This document shows, one piece after another, positions 5,891 to 12,315 of a stretch of DNA of 12,581 bases. How positions within the stretch are numbered: the first letter of the stretch is position 1; each line of letters starts with the position of its first letter. Source of the stretch: an uncultured Clostridia bacterium (GTDB lineage Bacteria > Bacillota > Clostridia > TANB77 > CAG-508); the NCBI GenBank assembly GCA_949935895.1, contig CATLGL010000034.1, positions 1 to 12,581 of the forward strand, read 5' to 3'. Under the pieces are notes generated by a model. It was given only the letters and a program-made list of their open reading frames with translations. It did no database searches and was not told where the DNA came from. The position numbers and the translations under genes were made by a program.

Positions 5891-6146
5891 ATGGAATTTA
5901 AAAAATGTGAACGTTGCCGGATGCTTTTTTCTATCTGATAGTAATGTATGTGAAAATTGTAATCCAAAAGATACTTTTGAACTTTCAAAATTGAGAAACT
6001 ATTTTGAAGGGGAAATTTATGCAAATTCAATTGTTTCAATTTCTGTTGATACTGGAATTTCTGTAAAAAATTTAAATCGATATCTTGAAAATAAGGAATT
6101 TTCAGAAATATCTAGTAAATTAAATATAGGAAATATAAAATTATAA
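5891..6146 (+). CDS. zinc-ribbon, YvyF-like regulatory protein; needs one +1 frameshift at CGG
   Basis: Starting at ATG 5891 (TTGGAGG six to seven bases upstream), the frame gives MEFKKCERC and then meets an in-frame CGG as codon 10 (5918-5920). Unshifted reading stops six codons after it. Skipping the C gives GCFFLSDSNVCENC and an 84-residue protein ending at 6146. Only the shifted reading restores a zinc ribbon with C6-x2-C9 and C20-x2-C23. It is followed by a helical segment and an HTH-like stretch (SISVDTGISVKNLNRYLE). This order (zinc ribbon, then a short helix-turn-helix) resembles the YvyF flagellar-operon proteins (TIGR03826), but no flagellar genes are visible here. A later ATG at 5907 exists in the downstream frame, but it would lose the first Cys pair and has no ribosome site. 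It is a single-gene unit with its own terminator. Its upstream gap of about 95 bases has no clear consensus promoter. Confidence 0.7.
5918..5920 (+). other. +1 frameshift site 3: TGC CGG A in the zinc-ribbon gene
   Basis: CGG is codon 10 in frame from ATG 5891. Skipping C gives GGA TGC TTT (GCF), which places the downstream Cys pair in the same chain as the first. Confidence 0.85.
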
Positions 6147-6164
6147 AGTTATAGAATTATGTTT

Positions 6165-6204
6165 AAAATTAGGGGTGGAAATAAGACTCCACCCTTAATT
6201 TTAT
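6165..6204 (+). terminator. terminator after the zinc-ribbon gene
   Basis: GGGTGGA (6173-6179) pairs with TCCACCC (6188-6194), and the stem is extended by AAAATTA/TAATTTT. It is followed by TTTTATTA. It lies about 20 bases after the stop and before tyrS. Confidence 0.8.
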
Positions 6205-6278
6205 TATAAAACTTAATGAAAAGCAGCTTCTATATCTATTTTTTATATTGTATATATAAGAAGGGAATGATTTTATAT

Positions 6279-7497
6279 ATGGTACAATCCATCTATAACA
6301 TATTAAAAGAACGTGATTTAATTAAGCAAATTACTTTTGAAGAGGAATTCAAAAAATTAGCAACAGATGAAAAATTCTCTGTTTATTTAGGAATCGATCC
6401 TACTGCTGATAGTATTCATATTGGACACTTTATTCCACTTATGATGATGTCTTATTTTCAAAAATGTGGTCATAGACCAATTTTATTAGTTGGTGGTGGA
6501 ACTGCTTTTATTGGTGATCCTAGTGGAAAAACCGATATGAGAAAAATGCTTACAAAAGAAGAGATTTCAAAAAATGTTGATAACATCGTAAAACAGGTTA
6601 GTAAATTCATTTCTTTTGAAGGCGACAATGCTGCTATTATTGTAAATAATGGAGATTGGATTTTAGATTTAAATTATATGGAATTCATTCGTACTTATGG
6701 GATTTATTTTAATGTTAATCGTATGTTAGATGCAGAATGTTTTAAACAACGTATGGAAAAGGGGCTTACCTTTTTTGAATTAAATTACATGTTAATGCAA
6801 AGTTATGACTTTTTACATTTATTTGAAACACATGGCTGTAAAGTAGAAATTGGCGGAGATGACCAATGGTCTAATATGCTTGCTGGTGTTGATTTAATTC
6901 GTAAAATTCACCAAAACGGAAGCTTTTGTGTTACTTGTCCCCTTCTTTTAAATGCTGAAGGTAAAAAAATGGGAAAAACAGTTAGTGGTGCTTTATGGCT
7001 AGATTCTAATAAAACTTCTCCCTATGAATTTTATCAATATTGGCGAAATATTGGAGATACTGAAGTTTATGATGTGTTACGAATGCTTACTTTTTTACCA
7101 ATGGAGGAAGTAAAAAGACTTGCTTCCTTACCTGGCGAACAGATTAATGAAGCAAAAAAGATTGCAGCATTTGAAATTACTAAACTAATTCATGGAGAGT
7201 TAGAAGCTAAAAAAGCAGAGGAAGCTTCCCTTGCTCTATTTGAAGGCTCTGGTTCCTTAGAAAATATGCCTACTATAAAACTAGAAAATAGCACTCTTTC
7301 TCTTATAGATGCTATTATTTTAGCAGGTATTGCCCCATCAAAAGGTCAAGCAAGAACATTAATTTCACAAGGGCGGTATTACTTTAAATGATATGAAAAT
7401 GGAAGATATTACTTATATATTATCTGATGCCGATTTTGAAAAAGGATATGCTATTTTAAAAAAAGGAAAAAAAGTATTTTATAAATTGGAAAAATAG
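6279..7497 (+). CDS. tyrS: tyrosyl-tRNA synthetase; needs one +1 frameshift at CGG near the C-terminus
   Basis: This is the class I enzyme that charges tRNA-Tyr with tyrosine in the cytoplasm. Signatures are YLGIDPTADSIHIGH (HIGH motif at 47-50), the tyrosine-site segments QSYDF and GGDDQWSN, and KMGKT (230-234) as the KMSKS loop. A C-terminal S4 RNA-binding domain begins GQARTLISQGG. At codon 366 the frame meets GGG CGG T (7374-7376). Unshifted reading adds RYYFK and stops at 7391, cutting the S4 domain. Skipping the C gives GITLNDMKMEDITY and a 405-residue protein ending at 7497, the normal family length. ATG at 6279 is chosen over upstream in-frame starts because the family begins near MxxIYxxLxER; a GAAGGGA site lies about 12 bases before it. 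No T-box leader is seen. It ends in a perfect 18-bp terminator. A broken sole tyrS would be hard to tolerate, which supports recoding or a sequencing artefact over true loss. Confidence 0.93.
7374..7376 (+). other. +1 frameshift site 4: GGG CGG T in tyrS
   Basis: CGG is codon 366 in frame. Skipping C gives GGT ATT ACT TTA (GITL), completing the S4-domain motif QGGIxLN. Deleting one G of the GGG run would give the same protein, so this site alone cannot prove which base is extra. Confidence 0.85.
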
Positions 7498-7500
7498 TAA

Positions 7501-7540
7501 TAAATTAGAAGAGGAATTCAAAAATTCCTCTTCTAATTTA
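7501..7540. terminator. perfect 18-bp bidirectional terminator between tyrS and pilin-like gene 2
   Basis: The arms 7501-7518 and 7523-7540 are perfectly complementary (core AGAAGAGGAATT/AATTCCTCTTCT) around the loop CAAA. The stem ends are A/T runs on both strands. It is directly adjacent to both stop codons. Confidence 0.85.
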
Positions 7541-8871
7541 TTATTCAACAAGAATTAAATTATAGATTCTATATTTTCTAGCATAATACCCCCACCAACT
7601 TTGAATTCCTACATAAAAGTTTTCTGGTTGTCCTGTAATATTAACATTAAACTCTTTAGGTTCATAAAAGGATGCATATCCATTCCCTCCAATAACATAT
7701 GCACCGATAATTAGTATGAGCATATGAGTCATTATGTGAACCTTGTCCTAATTGTGACCCTATAAAAAATCTACCACCAGCGCATATCCCTGCATTGTCA
7801 TCAGCTGTCGCTAATTTGCATTTTAATGTTTTATATTTTGCCCCATTAGAAATAATATTCCAACTCAATGTAGGACCGATAATTGTTATTTACTGCTTCC
7901 AAAGAGCACTCCACATATCCATTCTTTTCTATCATAGAGACTCCCTCACGGACATTTCCCAATAAGTAATTTTTATTTAATAATACGCCATTTCTTACAA
8001 GACAATTTCCTAAACCTCTTGTAGCTGTTATTTCTATATCCCCTATTACATTCTCTATTTTAATATTTCCAGTAACCTCATTTGCTTTTACTTCAATTCC
8101 TCCCATTGTTACTTTTAAAGTATCCAAGTAATACTTGCTTGTATTAGTAGACCTTATCGTTGCTTCATAATTTGAACCACCTAAAACTTTTTCACTAATA
8201 TTATTTATGGTAAGTTCTTTTGGTATATTTTTAACTATTTGATAATATTCATTTATTTGTATCTTTAATTGTTCTTCTTTTCCTCCTACTATTGTTACCT
8301 TTATAATATATTCTTGACCATTTTGTATTGTACATTCTAAATCTTGAATCTCCTCTTGAGCATTCATAATAATAGATTCTTGTCCTGGAAGCTCTACCTT
8401 AGTAATTCCTCTATCATCAAACATGGAAATCAATATTTTTATATTGTTGCCTTGCTTTGAAATAATATCATAAAACCATACTATTTTTTCAGTATTTTTT
8501 GTGATATTTAAATATTCATCAATAACAAATATCCCTACTAATTTATTCTTTTTCATTATTATTAGCTTATTACTTGACATATTATCCTTTACTTTACAGT
8601 CGTAATCTTGTATTTTTTCTTCTATCCATTCCTGTGTTATATCTTCTAATGTTGCTGCCCCTAATTTTTCCGTTTGCAAATTTGCAATTTCTAATACTAA
8701 TTTATCATTCATATCACCTTGCGTATAACTATCTGTTGCTTTCTTTGCATTATTAAATAGCCCCTTATCGCCAATTACTAAACTAATAGTTATTCCTGCT
8801 AAAATTAAAAGAACAATTATGGTAACAACTAATGAAATTAGTGTAATTCCTCTTCTTTTACCACTTTTCAA
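7541..8871 (-). CDS. type IV pilin-like adhesin-sized protein 2; needs two +1 frameshifts at CGG
   Basis: The start is TTG at 8871, supported by AAAGGAGG eight bases upstream. Residues 1-8 (LKSGKRRG) are a prepilin leader, followed by ITLISLVVTIIVLLILAGIT as pilin helix, again with no Glu at mature position 5. Next come an amphipathic stalk (40-110), one or two Ig/beta-sandwich-like repeats (about 130-290, with ITKVELPGQ, YYLDTLKVTMGG and GNIKIENVIGDIEITA) and a Gly/Tyr/Trp-rich C-terminal domain. Two in-frame CGG codons break the frame: codon 332 (7876-7878) and codon 389 (7704-7706). Skipping each C joins NNY-GPTLSWNIISNGAKY and TNY-GAYVIGGNGYASFYEP into one 442-residue protein. Unshifted reading stops at 7846 (341 codons) and loses the C-terminal domain. 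Promoter at 8905-8933. It probably displays or secretes a binding domain; the ligand is unknown. Confidence 0.78.
7704..7706 (-). other. +1 frameshift site 6: TAT CGG T in pilin 2
   Basis: CGG is in frame after site 5 (codon 389). Skipping C gives GGT GCA TAT GTT ATT GGA (GAYVIG) and an open frame to 7541. It has the same AATTATCGGT word as site 5. Confidence 0.85.
7876..7878 (-). other. +1 frameshift site 5: TAT CGG T in pilin 2
   Basis: CGG is codon 332 in frame from TTG 8871. Skipping C gives GGT CCT ACA TTG AGT TGG (GPTLSW). It lies in the ten-base word AATTATCGGT, which recurs at site 6. Confidence 0.85.
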
Positions 8872-8904
8872 TCCTATTTCCTCCTTTGTTCTATCTTTTT
8901 CAAC

Positions 8905-8933
8905 ATTTTATCGTAAACAAATGATATTATCAA
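8905..8933 (-). promoter_or_regulatory. promoter of pilin-like gene 2
   Basis: On the minus strand, TTGATA (8928-8933), a 17-base spacer and TAAAAT (8905-8910) lie about 20 bases upstream of the ribosome site. Confidence 0.75.
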
Positions 8934-8991
8934 CTAAATATCTATATTTCTGTTTTATCTCCAACATATTCTTTTTAAAAATTAGTGCAAA

Positions 8992-9026
8992 AAAATTAGT
9001 AAGCATTTTTTGCCTACTAATTTTTT
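8992..9026 (-). terminator. terminator of the pflX-like gene
   Basis: AAAATTAGTA (8992-9001) pairs with TACTAATTTT (9015-9024), with an inner GCA/TGC pairing. On the minus strand it is followed by a T-run. It lies about 65 bases after the shifted stop at 9089. Confidence 0.75.
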
Positions 9027-9088
9027 ACACTACCTGTTTTTATTTATCTTTCATAAAATTGTGTGCAAATAAGTTTTTAATCAAGCAC

Positions 9089-9986
9089 TTACTCACTAAA
9101 ATTAAATTTTGGTACATATTCTTCTTCATGTTCTCCGTAGTTCTTGAATATATCCATTTTCTAAATTTAATGAATACAAATATTCTTCTACTTCTTTGTA
9201 TTCTTTTTGAGTCAATTTTCGGTTAATTAACAAATCTTCTTTTGCTTTGTATGTTGGAAAATATTGTGCCATTACACTAACATATATATCTTGTGGCATA
9301 TTGTCTTTTATCCATTTTAGAATGTGTTTGGTATTTAGTATATGGTTTGGTAAAACAAGATGTCTAATAATAACTCCTTTTTGAATCATCCCCTGTTCAT
9401 TAAATTGGTAAGAGCCTACTTGTTTATACATTCTCTTAATTGCTTTTGTTGCATATTCAAAATAATGCTCTATTCCAGAATATTTTTTTGCTATTTTTTC
9501 TGAATAATATTTTAAATCTGGTAAATATACATCAATATATCCTTTTAACAAGTCAATGGTTTCTTGCTTTTCATAACCATTCGTATTGTAAATAATAGGA
9601 AGTGTTAGTCCCTGTTTTTTTGCTATTTTTAATGCTTCTATTATTTGATATGTGTATGAAGTTGGTGTTACTAAGTTAATATTATGTGCTCCTCTTTTTT
9701 GTTGATTTAAAAAAATTTCTGCCAAATGTTCAATACTAATTTCTTTTCCCTTTTCCATTTGACTAATCTCATAATTTTGACAGTACTTACATTTCATATT
9801 GCAATTTGTAAAAAATACAGTACCAGAGCCATTTTTTCCGCTAATACATGGCTCCTCATAATAATGTAAGGAAGCAAGTGCCACTCGTAATTTGTCATCA
9901 CAATGACATCCTCCCTTTTTTCCTTCTAAGCGATTTACTCTACACTCTAATGGACATAATTTGCATTCTTTTAATTTTTCTATCAT
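9089..9986 (-). CDS. PflX-type radical SAM protein (COG1313); needs one +1 frameshift at CGG for the family-like C-terminus
   Basis: The N-terminal Cys cluster C8-x2-C11-P-x2-C15-RVNR with C27 and C29 is the PflX/COG1313 signature. It is followed by the radical SAM 4Fe-4S motif C62-x3-C66-x2-C69 (NCNMKCKYCQNYE). Radical SAM enzymes cleave S-adenosylmethionine to start radical chemistry. PflX-like members resemble glycyl-radical activases, but their substrate is not settled, and no glycyl-radical enzyme gene is adjacent. At codon 284 the frame meets CTA CGG A (9135-9137). Unshifted reading ends QELRRT at 9126 (286 residues). Skipping C gives QELGEHEEEYVPKFNFSE and a stop at 9089 (298 residues). 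The second form fits the usual QELG...EYxPxF ending of the family. ATG 9986 is the first start after an in-frame stop. Its ribosome site is weak. Confidence 0.85.
9135..9137 (-). other. +1 frameshift site 7: CTA CGG A in the pflX-like gene
   Basis: CGG is codon 284 in frame from ATG 9986. Skipping C gives GGA GAA CAT GAA (GEHE) and 15 further family-like residues. This site was hidden by a nearby zero-frame stop, so the unshifted gene looks almost full length. Confidence 0.8.
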
Positions 9987-10090
9987 CTTCTATTTCTAGT
10001 TTCGTAAAAACTTAACTATTTTCTCCTTACCTCACTTTACCTTTATATACTTTATTCTTGTTTTATTTATATAAATTATCTAATATAAAT

Positions 10091-10119
10091 ATCATACTAC
10101 ATTACATTGATTTTGTAAA
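10091..10119 (-). promoter_or_regulatory. promoter of the pflX-like gene
   Basis: On the minus strand, TTTACA (10114-10119), a 17-base spacer and TATGAT (10091-10096) lie about 100 bases upstream of ATG 9986. The leader between them holds an AAGGAG with no start codon at proper distance. Confidence 0.55.
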
Positions 10120-10164
10120 ATATAATTGATTTTTTTAAACCTTTACACATAACCTCAGTTTTTT

Positions 10165-10275
10165 ATACACAACTTCTTATACTTGTACTTTAATTGAGTG
10201 TACAGTGCCTATCCAATAAAGCATATCTGTATTTTTTTATTTCCTTGGTCAAGTCACCTTTTCCATTTTAAATTT
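10165..10275 (-). pseudogene. TnpV transposon-protein remnant, copy A
   Basis: This is the C-terminal part of a TnpV-like protein, decayed. The minus strand encodes GDLTKEI, then, after loss of one A in an A-run, NTDMLYWIGTVHSIKVQV and a stop, with EVV beyond it. This matches the family ending VTExLKxxDxxxWVxxMNxIKxxAEEIV. The word around GATATGCTTTATT is shared with copy B, so the two are diverged copies in the same orientation. The break here is in an A-run and is not a CGG site. Confidence 0.55.
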
Positions 10276-10411
10276 TCTTTGCAGTATAGTATTTTGGCTC
10301 TGCCACACCTCCTAACCCTCTGTATGTTATAACTAACGGCACACAACCTTTGGACTCTGCAAAGCAATTATTTTCTGAAAACAAAAAATACCATCCTTTT
10401 GGGAATGATAT
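10268..10411 (-). other. unrecognised coding-like remnant without a start
   Basis: An open stretch of 47 codons on the minus strand reads FPKGWYFLFSENNCF, then GCVPLVITYRGLGGVAEP, and stops at 10268. It has no start codon or ribosome site and is preceded by a stop. It is GC-richer than its surroundings and lies between the small membrane protein's terminator and TnpV copy A. It may be the broken end of a mobile-element gene. The rest of 9987-10550 holds only the promoter and TnpV remnant listed. Confidence 0.25.
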
Positions 10412-10554
10412 TTATATTGTCCGTTTAATTTAGTTCGAACAGAACTACAACTTTTTGGCTCTCTTGACGATTGATACAAATATCAATCAATTTATATATA
10501 CATTATCAAATTATTTTATAAAAATGAAGTCATTTTGAAAAAACTTTGCAAAAA

Positions 10555-10585
10555 TAAAAGAAAAACTACTTCTTGCGAAGTAGAA
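10555..10585 (-). terminator. terminator of the 63-aa membrane protein gene
   Basis: CTACTTC (10566-10572) pairs with GAAGTAG (10577-10583) around TTGC. On the minus strand it is followed by TTTTTCTTTTATTTTT. It lies about 25 bases after the stop codon. Confidence 0.85.
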
Positions 10586-10608
10586 AAGATAAACTTTTTT
10601 TGTTCAAA

Positions 10609-10800
10609 TTACTTGCCTTTATCGTTGTCTTCCTTTGTTTCTAAATATAAAGCTACTATAAGCGCACAACAATTTCCGACAAATACAGGAATACTTGTGT
10701 TGATTGCTCTTTGAATTCCTAATACAAGAGCGACAATTGCTAAAGCAACAATGCTTCCAACGACATACGGTGCAATGCTTTTTAATGCTTTTTTGAACAT
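10609..10800 (-). CDS. small two-helix membrane protein, 63 residues
   Basis: The family is not recognised. Two hydrophobic segments are clear: residues about 11-29 (PYVVGSIVALAIVALVLGI) and about 37-52 (IPVFVGNCCALIVALYL). They are joined by a short loop and flanked by a basic N-terminus (MFKKALK) and a charged C-terminal tail (ETKEDNDKGK). It would sit in the cytoplasmic membrane. The start is firm: ATG at 10800 with AAGGAGG about seven bases upstream. It has a full transcription unit of its own, with a consensus promoter (10872-10900), a leader hairpin (10831-10852) and a strong terminator. Compact size, own unit and neighbouring transposon scraps would fit a mobile-element or phage-derived small protein (holin-like or toxin-like), but nothing specific supports either. 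It has no CGG codon. Confidence 0.7.
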   Translation of the reverse strand: MFKKALKSIAPYVVGSIVALAIVALVLGIQRAINTSIPVFVGNCCALIVALYLETKEDNDKGK

Positions 10801-10830
10801 AATATTTCCTCCTTATAATTGTTCGGAGCT

Positions 10831-10852
10831 TTGCACCTTTGAAAAGGTGCAA
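10831..10852. other. leader hairpin upstream of the 63-aa gene
   Basis: TTGCACCTTT (10831-10840) and AAAGGTGCAA (10843-10852) form a perfect 10-bp inverted repeat with two bases between. It lies in the 5' leader, about 20 bases upstream of the ribosome site and 20 bases downstream of the promoter. There is no T-run after it on the minus strand. Confidence 0.6.
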
Positions 10853-10871
10853 CAACAAGGTTACTAATTTT

Positions 10872-10900
10872 ATTATACATTATTTTACATAAAATTGCAA
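10872..10900 (-). promoter_or_regulatory. promoter of the 63-aa membrane protein gene
   Basis: On the minus strand, TTGCAA (10895-10900), a 17-base spacer and TATAAT (10872-10877). Confidence 0.8.
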
Positions 10901-10964
10901 GTTTTGTGGTGTTTACAATAGTATAAAAGAATAATTTTTGTAATTTATTCGCTTTTAACAACTT

Positions 10965-11144
10965 TTATACATAAATCAATTCACTAAAAACAATTTCTCC
11001 TGCTTGTGCCTTAATAGAGTTCATTGTTCTTACCTAATAAAGCATATCTGTATTTTTCATATCTTCGGTTAAATCGCTTTTGGCTTTTAATTTTTTAATA
11101 ATCTGTTGTACTCTATTATCTGCTGTTTCTTGTATTTCTAGCAT
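10965..11144 (-). pseudogene. TnpV transposon-protein remnant, copy B
   Basis: From ATG 11144 the minus strand reads MLEIQETADNRVQQIIKKLK, then SDLTEDMKNTDMLY, a TAG (11034-11036), then VRTMNSIKAQAGEIVFSELIYV and a stop at 10965. This aligns well with the C-terminal half of TnpV proteins found on Lachnospiraceae-type mobile elements. The TAG stands exactly where the family has Trp (and where copy A has TGG), so it is a simple TGG-to-TAG mutation. The N-terminal half is missing; the remnant lies directly downstream of the DinD-like gene. Confidence 0.65.
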
Positions 11145-11161
11145 TTTTGCAATAAATATAA

Positions 11162-11998
11162 CTATTTCTCTTTCAAACTTCTTTTATTTTCTTTTTCTAA
11201 TTGTTTCAAACTCTTTTTAGGTGTAAGCAATTTTTCTGGCATAGTACCACCATTTTTTGCAATTACTTCTCTTATATTTTTGCCAATATTATAATGAGTT
11301 TTATTGGCTTCTTTTTCACTACAAATATTATCTTTTTTTAATCTTGATTCGGTTTGGGTAATACGAAAAAGATTTGCTGCAAGTTCTTCACTTCCCATAT
11401 TATCTAATATATCTTCTCTATATCTTAATCCTTTTCTTTTAGCAATGTCATCAGCAGTTTCTCCATTATATAAGCCTTTATACCCAGAATTATGAAATCT
11501 ATCAAAATTTTTTACACCTGCATTTTTAGCAGTTTGATTAAGTGAGTAATTTCCTTTTCTAGTTAAATTCCTTTGATAAAATCTCTTTTCATCTTCTGTT
11601 AATGAAGTATATTCTTTTTCACTAATTTCTTGTTTTCTAGTTTGAATTGTAAAATATGTTTGTGCAAGAGCTACAATTTTTAATCTTGGATTTGCATTTT
11701 GAGCTATAAGATAGCAAGCATATCTTGTTAATTTGTAATCTTTTTGTTCTCTTTTTGCACCAGAACCTATTTCAACCATTTTGTTGTCAACAACGAAATG
11801 GTCAATGTCAGTTATTTCAGAGTTTTGGCAAGCTAGCTTTGCTTTTTCAATTACTGCATCAAAATATCTCCAATCCTTATAACTTAAAACTTTCATCAAT
11901 TCTCTTGCATACCAAAATTCAATTCCATTTTCATCAATATGCTTTATATCTTCAAAAGTTTGATTTGTATAATTTTCTTTTTTATCTAGTTCATTCAT
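11162..11998 (-). CDS. DinD-like (DNA-damage-inducible protein D) family protein
   Basis: The protein has 278 residues, close to the length of E. coli DinD (about 274). The order of segments fits the family: GIEFWYARELMKVLSYKDWRYF (BRO-N-like start), then KRGYKLTRYACYLIAQNA-type sequence (here DYKLTRYACYLIAQNANPR), FTIQTRKQEI, the GLYNGETADDIAKRKG block, and DNMGSEELAANLFRITQTE. E. coli DinD is SOS-induced and antagonises RecA on DNA. In Bacillota it is frequent on mobile elements. It is soluble, with a charged C-terminal tail (KQLEKENKRSLKEK). Start ATG 11998 has GGAGAT nine to ten bases upstream. No LexA/DinR box (GAAC-N4-GTTC) is seen upstream, so damage control is not evident. It lacks CGG codons and is intact. 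Its flanks are TnpV remnants, pointing to an accessory region. Confidence 0.85.
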   Translation of the reverse strand: MNELDKKENYTNQTFEDIKHIDENGIEFWYARELMKVLSYKDWRYFDAVIEKAKLACQNSEITDIDHFVVDNKMVEIGSGAKREQKDYKLTRYACYLIAQNANPRLKIVALAQTYFTIQTRKQEISEKEYTSLTEDEKRFYQRNLTRKGNYSLNQTAKNAGVKNFDRFHNSGYKGLYNGETADDIAKRKGLRYREDILDNMGSEELAANLFRITQTESRLKKDNICSEKEANKTHYNIGKNIREVIAKNGGTMPEKLLTPKKSLKQLEKENKRSLKEK

Positions 11999-12029
11999 TT
12001 GATATCATCTCCATTTCTTACTATTTGAT

Positions 12030-12058
12030 ATCTTATTACAATTTCAAGTAAATTGCAA
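12030..12058 (-). promoter_or_regulatory. probable promoter of the DinD-like gene
   Basis: On the minus strand, TTGCAA (12053-12058), a 17-base spacer and TAAGAT (12030-12035). The word ATTTGATATC occurs twice just downstream (about 11998-12007 and 12023-12032), once overlapping the -10, and could be an operator repeat. Confidence 0.5.
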
Positions 12059-12197
12059 TGCATTTACGAAAATTTGTTTTTGAATTAGCAAGATTTTTTC
12101 AATTGATTTTTTAGTCCCCTATAAGCATTTTTCTTAGACAACTCTGTAAAGTTAGTTAAGCCTAATAATGAATTTTTTAGTCCTATTTCTACTTTCA

Positions 12198-12300
12198 GCA
12201 CTTTTAGAGTTTTTATATTTATTATTACTATCTCTTTAATTTTCTTTTTAATAACACAAATAAACCAATATAGTATAATTTTTTAAAAAACTCTAAAATG
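12198..12300. repeat. inverted repeat flanking an AT-rich stretch
   Basis: GCACTTTTAGAGTTTTT (12198-12214) is nearly the reverse complement of 12285-12300 (one base indel). No gene lies in the roughly 70 bases between. The remainder of 12059-12315 is AT-rich with a repeated TTTTTTAGTCC word and no recognisable gene. Confidence 0.35.
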
Positions 12301-12315
12301 CTTTGCCGTTCTATG

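Noticed and set aside
6147..6278. T-box riboswitch upstream of tyrS
   Set aside because: The gap is only about 130 bases, is largely filled by the terminator of the preceding gene, and has no T-box (TGGNACCGCG-like) sequence.
7366..7380. Homopolymer miscount as the explanation for the tyrS break
   Set aside because: It is possible at this GGG run, but the other six sites have no homopolymer at the extra base, so it cannot explain the set.
2560..8871. Treating the broken pilin, tyrS and zinc-ribbon genes as ordinary pseudogenes
   Set aside because: Decay gives mixed indels and stops. Here every break is the same C before an in-frame GGN, and downstream sequence stays family-like.
10430..10450. 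GTTC...GAAC repeat as a LexA/DinR box for the DinD-like gene
   Set aside because: The arms are in the wrong order (GTTC-GAAC, not GAAC-GTTC), and it lies more than a kilobase downstream of the gene.
11034..11036. TAG at a conserved Trp position in TnpV copy B as a sign of stop-codon recoding
   Set aside because: Copy A has TGG at the same place, the gene lacks its N-terminal half, and TAG ends the intact DinD-like gene and tyrS. Simple decay is enough.
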